Source: Microbacterium sp. VKM Ac-2923
GTDB taxonomy: Bacteria; Actinomycetota; Actinomycetes; Actinomycetales; Microbacteriaceae
Direction of reading: 5' to 3'
Length of the DNA: 64,000 nt
Assembly: GCF_022815605.1 (NCBI RefSeq)
Contig: NZ_JALGRP010000005.1
Coordinates: 124,001-188,000 of the forward strand
The notes below the pieces were generated by a model. That model did no database searches, was not told where the DNA came from, and was given only the letters and a program-made list of their open reading frames with translations. Shown piece after piece: positions 44,535 to 58,763 of the stretch (position 1 is the first letter of the stretch; each line of letters begins with the position of its first letter). Both the position numbers and the translations under genes were made by a program.

Positions 44535-45187
44535 TTCAGTACCTCTCCGTCGAATCCGTTCGAGCCGTCGTCGAGCAACGGCGAGATGTGCGGCAGCTCG
44601 TCGAGCGAGTTGATGCCGAGGTGGACCAGCAGCTGGTCGGTGGTCCCGTAGTGGATGGCGCCCGTGTCGGGATCGGTGAAGACCTCGGTGATCAGGCCCC
44701 GCCCGAGCAGAGTGCGAACGACCGAGTCGACGTTGACCGCGCGGATGGATGCCACCTGCCCGCGCGTGACGGGCTGCTTGTACGCGATGACGGCCAGGGT
44801 CTCGAGCGCCGCCTGCGACAGTCGCGAGGGCGCCTGGGTGTTCACGAACTCCCCCACGACGTCGTCGTACTCCTCGCGGACGTAGAGGCGCCACCCGCCT
44901 CCCACCTCACGCAGCTCGAATCCCCGGCGCGGACCGCCGGTCTCCCCGTCGTAGTCGGCGACGAGCGCCTCGACGGCCTGACGCACGGCGGGCACGGGAG
45001 CGGCGACGGCGGCGGCGAGACTCACCAGGCTCTGCGGTTCGTCGACGACGAGCAGGATCGCCTCGAGGCGACGGGCGACGGATGCCGTGTCGTCCGGGCG
45101 GGATACCGGCATCGGGGCCTGCGTCTGTGTTGCGTCCGGCGTGGCCGCTTCGGGCGCGCTCGACGAAGGACGAGGATCAGCGGTCAT
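44531..45187 (-). CDS. scpB: Condensin subunit ScpB
   Basis: ScpB is the winged-helix partner of ScpA and Smc in chromosome condensation. The 218-residue protein has a variable 45-residue N-terminus, then 'ARRLEAILLVVDEPQSLVSL', 'GGWRLYVREEYDDVVGEFV' and 'LSQAALETLAVIAYKQPVTR', the strongest ScpB hallmark, then 'VRTLLGRGLI'. I chose ATG 45187, which overlaps the scpA stop by 11 nt. Confidence 0.95.
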   Translation of the reverse strand: MTADPRPSSSAPEAATPDATQTQAPMPVSRPDDTASVARRLEAILLVVDEPQSLVSLAAAVAAPVPAVRQAVEALVADYDGETGGPRRGFELREVGGGWRLYVREEYDDVVGEFVNTQAPSRLSQAALETLAVIAYKQPVTRGQVASIRAVNVDSVVRTLLGRGLITEVFTDPDTGAIHYGTTDQLLVHLGINSLDELPHISPLLDDGSNGFDGEVLK

Positions 45188-46097
45188 AGTCGGCTCCGAG
45201 GGCGGCGAGGTTGTCGTCGGACCACCGTTCGGCGGTCCACCGCAGGATGAGCTCGCCGAGCGGCTCCGGCTGCTCGAACGACAACGCCCCGTGGCGGTAG
45301 AGCTCCAGGATCGACAGGAACCGCGCGACGACGACACCCGTCTCGGTGACCCCCGCGACGAGATCTCGGAAGTTCAGGATGCCGACGGAACGCAGCAGCG
45401 TCACGACGATCGCCGCCTGCTCGCGGATGCTGACGAGCGGGGCGTGCAGGTGGTCGAGCCCGACGGTGGGGATCTGCTTCGGGGTGAACGCCAGCACGGC
45501 CAGGGCGCCGAAGTCGGCGGCGCTCAGCGTCCAGGTCAGCTCCGGCACGGCGCTGCGGTACTTCTCGTCGAGACGCGCACTGCGGGTGTGGCGCGCGTCC
45601 TCGCGCTGCAGGCAGCGGGCAAACCACGACGACACCTCCTTGAAGGCGCGGTACTGCAGCAGGCGGGCGAACAGCAGGTCGCGCGCCTCCAGCAGCGCCA
45701 CCGACTCGGCATCCACCAGCTCACCCTGCGGGAGGAGACCGGCGATCTTCATGTCGAGCAGCGTCGCCGCGACGACGAGGAATTCGGAGGTCTCGTCGAG
45801 GTCGCTCTCGGGTCCGAGGAGCCGGAGGTAGGCGATGAACTCGTCCGTCACGCGACTGAGCGCGACCTCGGTGATGTCGAGTTCGGCGCGCGAGATGAGG
45901 GTGAGCAGCAGGTCGAACGGACCGTCGAAGACGGGGAGGGTGACGCGGAACCCGGGCGCGACGTCGGTCCCGGTCCCTTCGACAGGCTCACGGACCTCGG
46001 TCGCGGGCTCTCGCACCGCCTCGGCGAGGTGGCTGAGCCCGTCGAAGCCGCCGGCCCCGGCTGTGGCGGCGAGGGTCTCGTCAGGCGACGGCGCCAC
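45177..46097 (-). CDS. scpA: Condensin kleisin ScpA
   Basis: ScpA bridges Smc heads. The 306-residue protein has 'LPVFDGPFDLLLTLISRAEL' at about residues 50-70, followed by 'EFLVVAATLLDMKIAGLLP', and the C-terminal winged-helix 'FLSILELYRHGALSFEQPEP'. The N-terminal 45 residues are variable and contain a copy of the dispersed 'cccttcgacaggctca' word (45975-45990). The likely GTG start at 46097 overlaps parA by 17 nt. Confidence 0.94.
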   Translation of the reverse strand: MAPSPDETLAATAGAGGFDGLSHLAEAVREPATEVREPVEGTGTDVAPGFRVTLPVFDGPFDLLLTLISRAELDITEVALSRVTDEFIAYLRLLGPESDLDETSEFLVVAATLLDMKIAGLLPQGELVDAESVALLEARDLLFARLLQYRAFKEVSSWFARCLQREDARHTRSARLDEKYRSAVPELTWTLSAADFGALAVLAFTPKQIPTVGLDHLHAPLVSIREQAAIVVTLLRSVGILNFRDLVAGVTETGVVVARFLSILELYRHGALSFEQPEPLGELILRWTAERWSDDNLAALGADYDR

Positions 46098-46983
46098 GGG
46101 CGACCAGCTCCCGCGCCAACCGCAGGTAGGCCTGGGCGGCGGCGTGCTCGGGCGCGAACTCCGTGATCGGCATGCCCGACACGGAGGCATCCGGGAACTT
46201 CACCGTGCGACCGATGACCGTCTCGAGCACGTCGTTGCCGAACGCCTCGACGACCCGCTCGAGCACCTCGCGCGAGTGGAGCGTGCGGGGGTCGTACATC
46301 GTCGCGAGCACGCCGTCGAGCTCGATGGCGGGGTTGAGGCGATCGCGCACCTTGTCGATGGTCTCGACGAGCAGGGCCACTCCGCGCAGGGCGAAGAACT
46401 CGCACTCCAGCGGAATGAGCACCCCGTGCGCCGCGGTGAGCGCGTTCACGGTGAGCAGGCCGAGCGAGGGCTGGCAGTCGATGAGGATGACGTCGTAGTC
46501 GGCCGCGACCTTGCGCAGCACCCGCGCCAGGATCGTCTCGCGGGCGACCTCGTTGACCAGGTGCACCTCGGCCGCCGACAGGTCGATGTTGGCCGGCAGG
46601 AGGTCGAGTCCCTCGACGCGGGTCGGCACGATCACTTCGCGCGGGTCGCGCTTGGTGTCGAGCAGGAGGTCGTAGATGGTCGGCACGTCGTGCGTCTGGA
46701 TGCCGAGACCCGCCGACAGCGCGCCCTGCGGGTCGAAGTCGATCGCGAGCACACGGCGGCCGTAGCCGGCGAGGGAGGCGGCCAGGTTGATGGTCGTCGT
46801 CGTCTTGCCGACGCCGCCCTTCTGGTTGCACAGCGCGATGATGCGGGCGGGACCGTGCCCGTCGAGCGGCTTCGGGGTGGGGAACCCCTGGTAGGGGCGT
46901 CCGGTGGGGCCGAGGATGACCTCGTCCGCGCCCGTTTTCGTGCCCTTCGTGCTCGCCGACACCAAGTCTCCCGCCTTCGTCAT
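46081..46983 (-). CDS. parA: ParA/Soj-family ATPase
   Basis: The 300-residue protein is a deviant Walker-A ATPase of the ParA/Soj type, with NQKGGVGKTTTTINLAAS at about residues 53-70, Walker B 'DVILIDCQPSLGLLTVNAL' and 'LEGVLATMYDPRT'-like sequence. It is the scpA-linked ParA of actinobacteria, not the oriC parAB pair, since no parB follows. ATG 46983 lies 10 nt after TAGACT. An upstream frame extension is just repeat DNA. Confidence 0.93.
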   Translation of the reverse strand: MTKAGDLVSASTKGTKTGADEVILGPTGRPYQGFPTPKPLDGHGPARIIALCNQKGGVGKTTTTINLAASLAGYGRRVLAIDFDPQGALSAGLGIQTHDVPTIYDLLLDTKRDPREVIVPTRVEGLDLLPANIDLSAAEVHLVNEVARETILARVLRKVAADYDVILIDCQPSLGLLTVNALTAAHGVLIPLECEFFALRGVALLVETIDKVRDRLNPAIELDGVLATMYDPRTLHSREVLERVVEAFGNDVLETVIGRTVKFPDASVSGMPITEFAPEHAAAQAYLRLARELVARGAVA

Positions 46984-47118
46984 AACGCCCCCGAGTCTAC
47001 CCGCCGCCCGCTCCCCCGCCCGCGTGACCCGCGGGCGGGGCGAGCCCGCGGTCGGATCCACCACCTCGCTGAGGCTTGCGCGGTACGGCGACCCGCCCGC
47101 CGCGCCCGCAACGTCAGC

Positions 47119-47458
47119 CATGCGCACAACCTCAGCGATTCGCACAACTTCAGCGACTCGCACAACCTCAGCGCAGAACAGCCTCAACCGGCTGACCTCA
47201 CGCGAATCACTGACCTTATGACCGCCCGCGAAGCACCTCAGCCACCACTGCCCGGTCCCCGAGCCCGTCGAAGGGACCCGAACCCCGCCGCGCGCGCAAC
47301 CTCAGCGATTCGCATAACCTCAGCGATTCACACAACCTCAGTGCAGAACAGCCTCAACCGGCTGACCTCACGCGAATCACTGACCTCATGACCGCCCGCG
47401 AAGCACCTCAGCCACCACTGCCCGGTCCCCGAGCCCGTCGAAGGGACCCGAACCCCGC
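47119..47458. repeat. 170-bp direct tandem repeat, two copies, with internal 18-bp units
   Basis: Positions 47231 and 47401 ('aagcacctca'), and 47174 and 47344 ('cagaacagcc'), are exactly 170 bp apart, and the copies are almost identical. Each copy starts with two or three units of 'cgcacaacctcagcgatt' and ends with 'gagcccgtcgaaggg'. The repeat ends at the stop codon of the DUF4184 gene. No gene is supported in 46984-47457. Confidence 0.95.
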
Positions 47459-48237
47459 TACGCTCCGCGCCGCCGGAGCGCCTGCACGAACAGCGCGAGC
47501 ACCAGCGTCGCCGCGCCCCACGCGGCGGCGACCTTCACCAGCACCCCGTAGATGAGGTGGGTCGGGGTGTAGTCGGCGCCGAAGCCGCCCTCGACCGCGA
47601 GCGCGACGAGCGCCGCGACGACCAGCGCCGCGGGTAGAGACACCCACCATGCCACCCGCACGGCATCCGGAAGCACCCGGTCGACGGGCTTCGCGGTCCG
47701 CCGCGACAACCACCGCAGCGCGAAGATCGCCAGCACCGCGAGCCCGAACACCCCCGACCCGTACTGCAGCCACTTCACCCCCGGCAGCGGTCCCCACTGC
47801 TGCTCGAGGACCGGGAGCAGGGACTCCCCCGCCCGGCCCTCGTGCGTGAAGAAGTCCCACGCGACGTGCGTGACCACCCCGAGCGCGAGCGACAGCACGA
47901 GCCACAGGATGCCGACGACTCCCCCACTCAGGCTCTCGCGCGCCGCTGCGGCGACTCCGGCATCCCAACCCGCGGGGAGGCGCTCGGCGACGCGCCGGGG
48001 CACCAACTCCCGGGTCGCGGGGCGCAGCACGCAACGCCACACCAGGAGCAGCACGAACGCCATGACCACCGTCAGCGGCAGCCACCTCAGATCGTGGGTC
48101 ACCGCGTACGGCGGCACGATCCCCCGGAGGAACAGCGACAGATCGGGAGTCATCGCGCCGACGGCGATCGCAGCGGGCACCAGCGGTGTGCGCACGAACG
48201 GCAAGGCCACGACCGCGTGGCTGACGGTGAACGGCAT
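47458..48237 (-). CDS. DUF4184 membrane protein
   Basis: The 259-residue protein starts 'MPFTVSHAVVALPFVRTPL' and has six or so hydrophobic helices with 'MTPDLSLFLRG' and 'GVVTHVAWDFFTHEG', the conserved H, D and H positions of the DUF4184/YdjM-like membrane hydrolase-like family. Function unknown. Its ATG lies 1 nt after the tyrS stop (TGACATG), so the two are cotranscribed. Confidence 0.87.
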   Translation of the reverse strand: MPFTVSHAVVALPFVRTPLVPAAIAVGAMTPDLSLFLRGIVPPYAVTHDLRWLPLTVVMAFVLLLVWRCVLRPATRELVPRRVAERLPAGWDAGVAAAARESLSGGVVGILWLVLSLALGVVTHVAWDFFTHEGRAGESLLPVLEQQWGPLPGVKWLQYGSGVFGLAVLAIFALRWLSRRTAKPVDRVLPDAVRVAWWVSLPAALVVAALVALAVEGGFGADYTPTHLIYGVLVKVAAAWGAATLVLALFVQALRRRGA

Positions 48238-48238
48238 G

Positions 48239-49552
48239 TCAGCTGAGGAACAGCCCGGCGAGCGTCTTCTTGCCGCGTCGCAGCACGGACACCCCACCCG
48301 GCAGCGCACCGGTGACGATCGCGTCGTCGGCGGTCACTTTCTCGCCGTCGAGCGAGACGCCGCCCTGGGCGATCGCGCGACGCGCGTCGCTGAGGCTCGA
48401 CGACAGGCCCGTGGCCGTGAGCGCCTCGACCACGGTCGACCCGGCGGCAACGGTGGCATGCGGCAGTTCCTCGAGCGCGCTGCGGAGCACCACGGCATCC
48501 AGCGTGGTCGCATCACCCTGACCGAACAGCGCCTCGGTTGCTGCGATGACCGCCTCGGTCGCCTCCGCGCCGTGCACGGTGGTCAGCACCTCGCGGGCGA
48601 GACGCTTCTGCGCGGCGCGGCGGAACGGCTCGGCCTCCACCAGCGCCTCGTAGGAGGTGATCTCGTCGCGCGTGAGGAACGTGAACACCTTCATGCGCTC
48701 CACGACGTCGCGGTCGTCGGTGTTGAGCCAGAACTGGTACATCACCCACGGGCTGCACATCTCGGCATCCAGCCAGATGGCGTTGCCCTCGCTCTTGCCG
48801 AACTTCGTGCCGTCACTGTTGGTGATCAGCGGCGTGCCGATCGCGTGGACCGTGGCACCCTCGGCCCGACGCACGAGGTCGGTGCCGCTGGTGAGGTTGC
48901 CCCACTGGTCGCTGCCGCCGGTCTGCAGCACGCAGCCGTACTGCCGGTGAAGCTCGAGGTAGTCCAGGCCCTGCAGGATCTGGTAGCTGAATTCGGTGTA
49001 GCTGATGCCCGCCTCGGAGTTCAGGCGCGCACTGACCGCGTCTTTCTTGAGCATCGTTCCGACGCGGAAGTACTTGCCGATCTCGCGCAGGAAGTCGATG
49101 GCGCTCAGCGGCGCCGTCCAGTCGAGGTTGTTGACGATGCGCGCGGCAGTGTCGCCCTCGAAGCTGAGGAAGCGCTCGACCTGAGCGCGGAGCTTTCCGA
49201 CCCACTCCTCCACGGTCTCGCGCGTGTTGAGGGTGCGCTCGGCCGTCGGACGCGGGTCGCCGACGAGACCGGTCGAGCCGCCGACGAGACCGAGGGGAAA
49301 GTGCCCGGCGAGCTGCAGACGACGCATGGTGAGAAGCTGCACCAGGTTGCCCAGGTGCAGGCTCGGCGCGGTCGGGTCGAAGCCGCAGTAGAACACGATC
49401 GGGCCTCCGCCGAGCAGCTCGCGCAGCTCGCCCTCATCGGTCGACACGTGGATCAGACCCCGATAGACCAACTCGTCCCAGACGTTGTCGAAGGTCGGAT
49501 CGTTGGCGGGTGCGAGGGCGCTCACGCGCGCCGCGTCAATCGAGGCAGACAC
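48239..49552 (-). CDS. tyrS: Tyrosyl-tRNA synthetase
   Basis: TyrS charges tRNA-Tyr. The 437-residue class I enzyme has YCGFDPTAPSLHLGN, with the HIGH-like HLGN at residues 66-69, 'GGSDQWGNLTSGTDL' and the KMSKS-like KFGKS. A C-terminal S4 domain ends with 'VSVLRRGKKTLAGLFLS'. The GTG at 49552 has TACCCT (49559-49564, complement) 6 nt upstream, so this essential gene appears to be leaderless. Confidence 0.97.
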   Translation of the reverse strand: MSASIDAARVSALAPANDPTFDNVWDELVYRGLIHVSTDEGELRELLGGGPIVFYCGFDPTAPSLHLGNLVQLLTMRRLQLAGHFPLGLVGGSTGLVGDPRPTAERTLNTRETVEEWVGKLRAQVERFLSFEGDTAARIVNNLDWTAPLSAIDFLREIGKYFRVGTMLKKDAVSARLNSEAGISYTEFSYQILQGLDYLELHRQYGCVLQTGGSDQWGNLTSGTDLVRRAEGATVHAIGTPLITNSDGTKFGKSEGNAIWLDAEMCSPWVMYQFWLNTDDRDVVERMKVFTFLTRDEITSYEALVEAEPFRRAAQKRLAREVLTTVHGAEATEAVIAATEALFGQGDATTLDAVVLRSALEELPHATVAAGSTVVEALTATGLSSSLSDARRAIAQGGVSLDGEKVTADDAIVTGALPGGVSVLRRGKKTLAGLFLS

Positions 49553-49589
49553 CGGTTCAGGGTATCAGCGGGGCCGGAAGGCTCCGGAT

Positions 49590-49944
49590 GCCGCTGACAC
49601 TCCCGCACCGCAAGCTCGCCGCATCGCGGACTCACTCGTGCCTGCCTCACGAGTGCCGCACCCAGGGCTCACGTGCCTGCCTCACGCCTACCGGGCGTGC
49701 TCCCGCACCACAGGCTCGCCGCATCGCGGGCTCACGCCTACCGGGCGTGCTCCCGCACCACGGGCCCGCCGCACCGCGGCCTCACGCCTGCCGCACGCAC
49801 TCCCGCACCGCGGGCTCGCCGCACCCCGGGCTCACGTGCCTGCCTCACGCCTACCGGGCGTGCTCCCGCACCACAGGCCCGCCGCACCGCGGCCTCGCGC
49901 CTGAAGCACGCACTCCCGCGCCGCAGGCCCGCCGCATCGTCGAC
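49590..49944. repeat. 50-bp tandem repeat, about six degenerate copies
   Basis: The unit 'cgcctaccgggcgtgctccc' recurs at 49685, 49735 and, more degenerate, at 49785 and beyond, with 50-bp spacing. The array fills the 390-bp gap between tyrS and the next gene and reaches the stop codon of that gene. No ORF with normal composition is seen. Confidence 0.9.
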
Positions 49945-50529
49945 TCACGAGTGCCGTGTCGCGATGCCCGGGTACTCCGTCACGAGTCCGGCCGCGTCGT
50001 AGAGCAGGTCGCACGCGAAGCCGAAGGTCGAGGACTCGTAGTGGAACACGACGCGTTCCGGGGCGGCCTCGATCAAGGTGTACCGCTGCTCGAGGCGTTC
50101 GACCCGGAGGTCGGGCGCGCGAACGAACGCAGCCGGTACGTCGATGGGTACCCCCGCGACCATCTCGCGGCGCCGGAGGGGAAGAGTGTTCGTCATCGCC
50201 GACGACTCGAAATCGATGTCGACGCACCCGTGCAGCTCCGGTCGCGACCGACCGTCGACCCGCCATCCGCCGCCGTCATCGCGCGACACGGTCACCTGTT
50301 TCTCGCCGGACACGGTCAACGCCGCTGCCCGCGCCTCCCGCGTGCGCCAGGCGCTGTCGACGATCACCGCGTAGTCGATCGACCACATCGACGCGCCGTC
50401 GTCGGCGGTCGTGCGGCCGGCGAGGCGATGTCCGTCGAGCGTCGGGACGAAGAAGACCACCTCGAACCCGGTTCGGGTTCCGTGGTGTCGCCACCCCGCC
50501 GACGCGGGAAGCGGTGCCAGTCGGTTCAT
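49945..50529 (-). CDS. Putative glycolipid-binding protein
   Basis: The 194-residue protein matches the putative glycolipid-binding family (DUF1089-like): 'IDYAVIVDSAWRTREARAAA', 'ELHGCVDIDFESSAMTNTLP' and the closing 'AAGLVTEYPGIA'. No signal peptide or membrane helix. Predicted to be a cytoplasmic barrel that binds a lipid-like ligand. The ATG follows GAGGACGC. It lies 22 bp downstream of the membrane partner of SatD and could be in that operon. Confidence 0.82.
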   Translation of the reverse strand: MNRLAPLPASAGWRHHGTRTGFEVVFFVPTLDGHRLAGRTTADDGASMWSIDYAVIVDSAWRTREARAAALTVSGEKQVTVSRDDGGGWRVDGRSRPELHGCVDIDFESSAMTNTLPLRRREMVAGVPIDVPAAFVRAPDLRVERLEQRYTLIEAAPERVVFHYESSTFGFACDLLYDAAGLVTEYPGIATRHS

Positions 50530-50551
50530 CTGCGTCCTCCTCGGTCCGCGC

Positions 50552-51262
50552 TCACCCCGGCGCGATGCCCCACGACACCAGGAAAGCCGCCGCCAGGGCC
50601 GTCACCCAGCTGACGAGGCTGCCGATGAGGAAGTACTCCGCTCGGTCGCCGCCGTCGCCGTCGCGGGAGATCTCGGGGAAGCGCACGATGCCCTTCGCCG
50701 CGAGCACCGCGGCGATGAGCGTGTAGGCGCCGGCCAGGGTCAGCGCGAACACGAGGATGCGCTCGAGAGGCCCGATGAGCCGGCCACCCTTCAGCGTCGG
50801 CGCTGCGGCCTCGTCGCCCTCGTCACGCGGGCCCATCTCCGACCGCAGGGCGATGCGCACGACGGCGTTGCCCGACTCGAGTAGGAACACCAGGCACCCC
50901 ACGACCAGCACGACCACGTCGACCGAGACGGCATCCGCGGGACGGTACGACACCCACATGTCGCCCAGGATGCCGGGGCGCGCGCGCCCGGGGGCGATCA
51001 CCACGCAGGCCGCCGCGGCGAGCGCGAGCAACGCGACCGGCCAGAGTCCCGCGCGGGCGGGGCCGTGTTCGGGCACGACCCACGTCCAGATCGCGGCGAC
51101 GGCGACGGCGAGGAGGCCGGCGACGACGGCGTCGAGTCCCGCGGCGACCACGATGAGCAGGGCGGCGGACGCCGCGAACGCGATCCACCGGCGGGTGCGG
51201 ATCATCTGCCTCACCAGGTCGACCGCACCGACGGCGAGCAGCAGCAGACCGGCGGCGATCAC
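50552..51262 (-). CDS. SatD-linked membrane protein
   Basis: The 236-residue protein has about seven hydrophobic helices. Its C-terminal 'LKGGRLIGPLERILVFALTL' and 'AEYFLIGSLVSW' resemble the tail of DUF3307-type membrane proteins that pair with SatD. The GTG at 51262 overlaps the satD stop as GTGA and has GGGGAG 5 nt upstream. Function unknown; its control by SatD is likely given the coupling. Confidence 0.75.
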   Translation of the reverse strand: MIAAGLLLLAVGAVDLVRQMIRTRRWIAFAASAALLIVVAAGLDAVVAGLLAVAVAAIWTWVVPEHGPARAGLWPVALLALAAAACVVIAPGRARPGILGDMWVSYRPADAVSVDVVVLVVGCLVFLLESGNAVVRIALRSEMGPRDEGDEAAAPTLKGGRLIGPLERILVFALTLAGAYTLIAAVLAAKGIVRFPEISRDGDGGDRAEYFLIGSLVSWVTALAAAFLVSWGIAPG

Positions 51263-51906
51263 GCGCGCGCTCCCCGTGTCAGCACGGCGAAGCCCTCGAC
51301 GAGCGCGGCGGACCCGGCGGCGGCGAGTGCTTGCGACACCGCCGACTGGCTGATGCCCTCGCGTTCGGCGAGCTCGCGCTGCGACCATCCGAGGCAACGG
51401 CCGGCAGTGAGGCGGCGCGTGCGCTCGCTCATCGCGGAGACCAGCTGATCGCGCGCCAGGGTGTAGGCGTTGGCGACGGCGACGGTATCGACCATGGCGG
51501 AATCCTCTCCCTCGGCGGCGGCGATCCAGGTGCGCGCGAACGGCGCGGCGCGCTGCTGCATGCGCTCGACGGCCTCCACCGCGGTACGCGCCGCCCACCA
51601 CGCGGGCCCCTCGGGCACGGTGCGGTCGTCGAGGGCGATGGGGCGGACCTCGCCCACCCCCACGCCGAAGCGGCAGTCGATGTCGTCGGGGAGGGCGAGG
51701 CGCACCAGCAGTAGCGACGCGAGAGCGTCGTGGAGACGGGGGTACTCCCCCTGCAGCTCGTCCCCGACCGTGGCCGTCAACGACTGCGTGGCGACCGGTA
51801 GATCGGCATCGACCTGCGCGATCACCTCGGCGAGGCGGCGCTGTGCGGCGGCGCGATCGGCGAGCCGCCGGGAGGCGACGATGTCGACGATCACTACGAC
51901 GGTCAC
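51259..51906 (-). CDS. satD: SatD-family HTH protein
   Basis: The 215-residue protein opens 'VVVIVDIVASRRLADRAAAQ', the SatD-family hallmark, with 'TATVGDELQGEYPRL' and 'FGVGVGEV' in the body. Its C-terminus is a helix-turn-helix, 'LGWSQRELAEREGISQSAVS'. It probably regulates its own operon through the palindromes directly upstream. The GTG at 51906 has TAGGCT (51913-51918, complement) 6 nt upstream, which decides the start over the GTG at 51909. Confidence 0.85.
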   Translation of the reverse strand: MTVVVIVDIVASRRLADRAAAQRRLAEVIAQVDADLPVATQSLTATVGDELQGEYPRLHDALASLLLVRLALPDDIDCRFGVGVGEVRPIALDDRTVPEGPAWWAARTAVEAVERMQQRAAPFARTWIAAAEGEDSAMVDTVAVANAYTLARDQLVSAMSERTRRLTAGRCLGWSQRELAEREGISQSAVSQALAAAGSAALVEGFAVLTRGARA

Positions 51907-51909
51907 CAC

Positions 51910-51955
51910 ATAAGCCTATCGCTTATAGTTCTATTTTGATAAGCGAATGGCTGAT
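51910..51955. promoter_or_regulatory. Two-site palindromic operator over the satD promoter
   Basis: Site 1 (51910-51926) is a perfect ATAAGC-N5-GCTTAT. Site 2 (51939-51955) is ATAAGC-N5-GCTGAT, one base off. They are 29 bp apart and site 1 covers the satD -10 box. The AT-rich sites stand out in GC-rich DNA between argH and satD. Confidence 0.78.
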
Positions 51956-51957
51956 AT

Positions 51958-56706
<4,749 letters not shown>

Positions 56707-56710
<4 letters not shown>

Positions 56711-57609
56711 GCGACCACCTCCGTTCCGATTCCCTTGCTGGTGAACAATTCGACGAGCACCGAGTGCGGCACGCGTCCGTCGATGATGGCCGCGCTGGGC
56801 ACTCCCCCCTCGACGGCGTCGAGGCATGCCTGCATCTTGGGGATCATCCCCGACTCGAGCTTCGGCAGCATCGCGCGCAGCTCCGTCGAGGTGAGGTGCG
56901 ACACGAGCGAGTCCCGGTTCGGCCAGTCGGCGTATAGCCCGGGCACATCGGTCAGCACGACGAGCTTCTTGGCGTCGAGCGCCGTCGCGAGAGCGGCCGC
57001 CGCAGCATCCGCGTTCACGTTCAACGATGTGCCCGGGTTGTCGAGGTCGGGCGCGATGCTCGACACGATCGGCACGCGACCCGCGGCGAGATGGTCGAGC
57101 ACGGTCTGCGGGTCGACGGTGACGACGTCACCGACACGCCCGAGGTCGTGCTCGACGCCGTCGACCGTCACGCCGCGACGACGACCGCCGAACAGGCCGG
57201 CGTCCTCGCCGCTGAGGCCCGTCGCGAGGGGTCCGTGGGCGTTCACCTTGGCCACCAGCTGCGGGTTGATCTGACCGGTGAGCACCATGCGCACCACGCC
57301 GATCGCCTCGGTGGAGGTGACGCGATACCCGCCGCGGAATTCGCTGGGGATGTCGAGGCGGTTCAGCATCGACGAGATCTGCGGCCCACCGCCGTGCACG
57401 ACGACGGGCTTGACGCCCACGTAGCGGAGGTAGGCGATGTCGGCGGCGAACGCGTCCTGCAGTTCCTCGCTGACCATGGCGTTTCCGCCGTACTTCACGA
57501 CGACGACCTGATCGCGGTACTTGCGCACCCACGGCAGCGACTCGACGAGCGTGACCGCCCGCTCACTGGCCTCGGCGGGATCGGTGTCTTGGAGGTCGAT
57601 GTGTGTCAT
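56707..57609 (-). CDS. argB: Acetylglutamate kinase
   Basis: ArgB phosphorylates N-acetylglutamate. The 300-residue protein has '[17 protein letters not shown]', '[19 protein letters not shown]', '[20 protein letters not shown]' and '[19 protein letters not shown]'. The N-terminal helix and the C-terminal region fit the hexameric, arginine-inhibited class, so feedback inhibition is expected. ATG 57609 overlaps the argJ stop as ATGA. Confidence 0.96.
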
Positions 57610-58763
57610 GAGGAGTAGGCGCTGTTCTCGTGGACGTAATCGTGCGTGAGGTCGTTGGTGCGGATGGTGGCCGACGCCTCCCCGACGCGCAGGTCGAGGA
57701 CCAGCTCGGTCGCGCGGGGGGTGAGGTCGACGTCTTCGCGGGGGCGGTCCGGACCGCCGGCGGTGCAGACGCGCACGCCGTTCATCCACACGTCCACGTC
57801 GTACGGGTCGAAGGCCGCGTCGGTCGTGCCGATGGCCGCGAGCACACGCCCCCAGTTGGGGTCGTTGCCGAAGATCGCGGCCTTGAAGAGGTTGTTGCGG
57901 GCGATGGAGCGCCCCACCTCGACGGCGTCATCCTCGGATGCCGCGTTCGTCACCCGGATCGTTATGTCGTGACTGGCACCCTCGGCGTCGCCCTGGAGCT
58001 GCGAGGCGAGGTCATCGCACACGGCGATGAGGGCCGCCGTGAACTCCTCGACATCGACACGGATGCCGCTCGCCCCGCTCGCCATCAGCGTCACCTGATC
58101 GTTGGTCGACATGCACCCGTCGGAGTCCAGCCGGTCGAAGCTCACCCGCGTGGCGGCGCGGAGCGCGGCATCCGCTTCGGAGGGCTCGAGCACGACGTCG
58201 GTGGTGATGACGACGAGCATCGTCGCCAGGCCCGGGGCGAGCATGCCGGCGCCCTTGGCCATGCCGCCGATCGCCCACCCGTCGCCGATGTGGACGGCCC
58301 GCTTGGGCTTCGAGTCGGTCGTCATGATCGCGAGGGAGGCGTCGTCGCCGCCATCGGCGGAGAGTGCGGCGACCCCCTTCTCGACACCGTCGAGTACCTT
58401 GGCGCGGAACACCTCGTCGCCGGTTCCGATGAGCCCCGTCGAGCACACGACCACGTCGCCCGCGCCGACTCCGAGGAGGTCGGCGGCGCGCTCGGCGGTC
58501 TGGTGCGTAGTCTGGAATCCGAAGGAGCCGGTGAAGCAATTGGCGCCGCCGGAGTTGAGCACGACGGCCTCGACGACGCCGTCTTTCACGACCTGCTCCG
58601 ACCACAGGATGGGGTTGGCCTTCGCCCTGTTCGAGGTGAAGACCGCAGCCCCCACCTTGAGGGGACCGCGGTTGACGACGACGGCGACGTCGCGGGCGCC
58701 GGTCGACTTCAGGCCGACGGCGACTCCGGCCGCCTCGAATCCGGCGGGGGCGGTCACGCTCAC
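57606..58763 (-). CDS. argJ: Bifunctional ornithine acetyltransferase / N-acetylglutamate synthase
   Basis: ArgJ recycles the acetyl group from acetylornithine to glutamate. The 385-residue protein has '[20 protein letters not shown]', and the self-cleavage site is in '[12 protein letters not shown]' (between Ala and Thr, the Thr being the nucleophile). '[16 protein letters not shown]' and the closing HENSAYSS fit the family. The GTG start overlaps the argC stop as GTGA. Whether it also uses acetyl-CoA is not visible. Confidence 0.96.
   Translation of the reverse strand: MSVTAPAGFEAAGVAVGLKSTGARDVAVVVNRGPLKVGAAVFTSNRAKANPILWSEQVVKDGVVEAVVLNSGGANCFTGSFGFQTTHQTAERAADLLGVGAGDVVVCSTGLIGTGDEVFRAKVLDGVEKGVAALSADGGDDASLAIMTTDSKPKRAVHIGDGWAIGGMAKGAGMLAPGLATMLVVITTDVVLEPSEADAALRAATRVSFDRLDSDGCMSTNDQVTLMASGASGIRVDVEEFTAALIAVCDDLASQLQGDAEGASHDITIRVTNAASEDDAVEVGRSIARNNLFKAAIFGNDPNWGRVLAAIGTTDAAFDPYDVDVWMNGVRVCTAGGPDRPREDVDLTPRATELVLDLRVGEASATIRTNDLTHDYVHENSAYSS

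Noticed and set aside
46984..47187. N-terminal extension of ParA
   Set aside because: The upstream frame is translated repeat DNA; ATG 46983 directly precedes the conserved ParA sequence.
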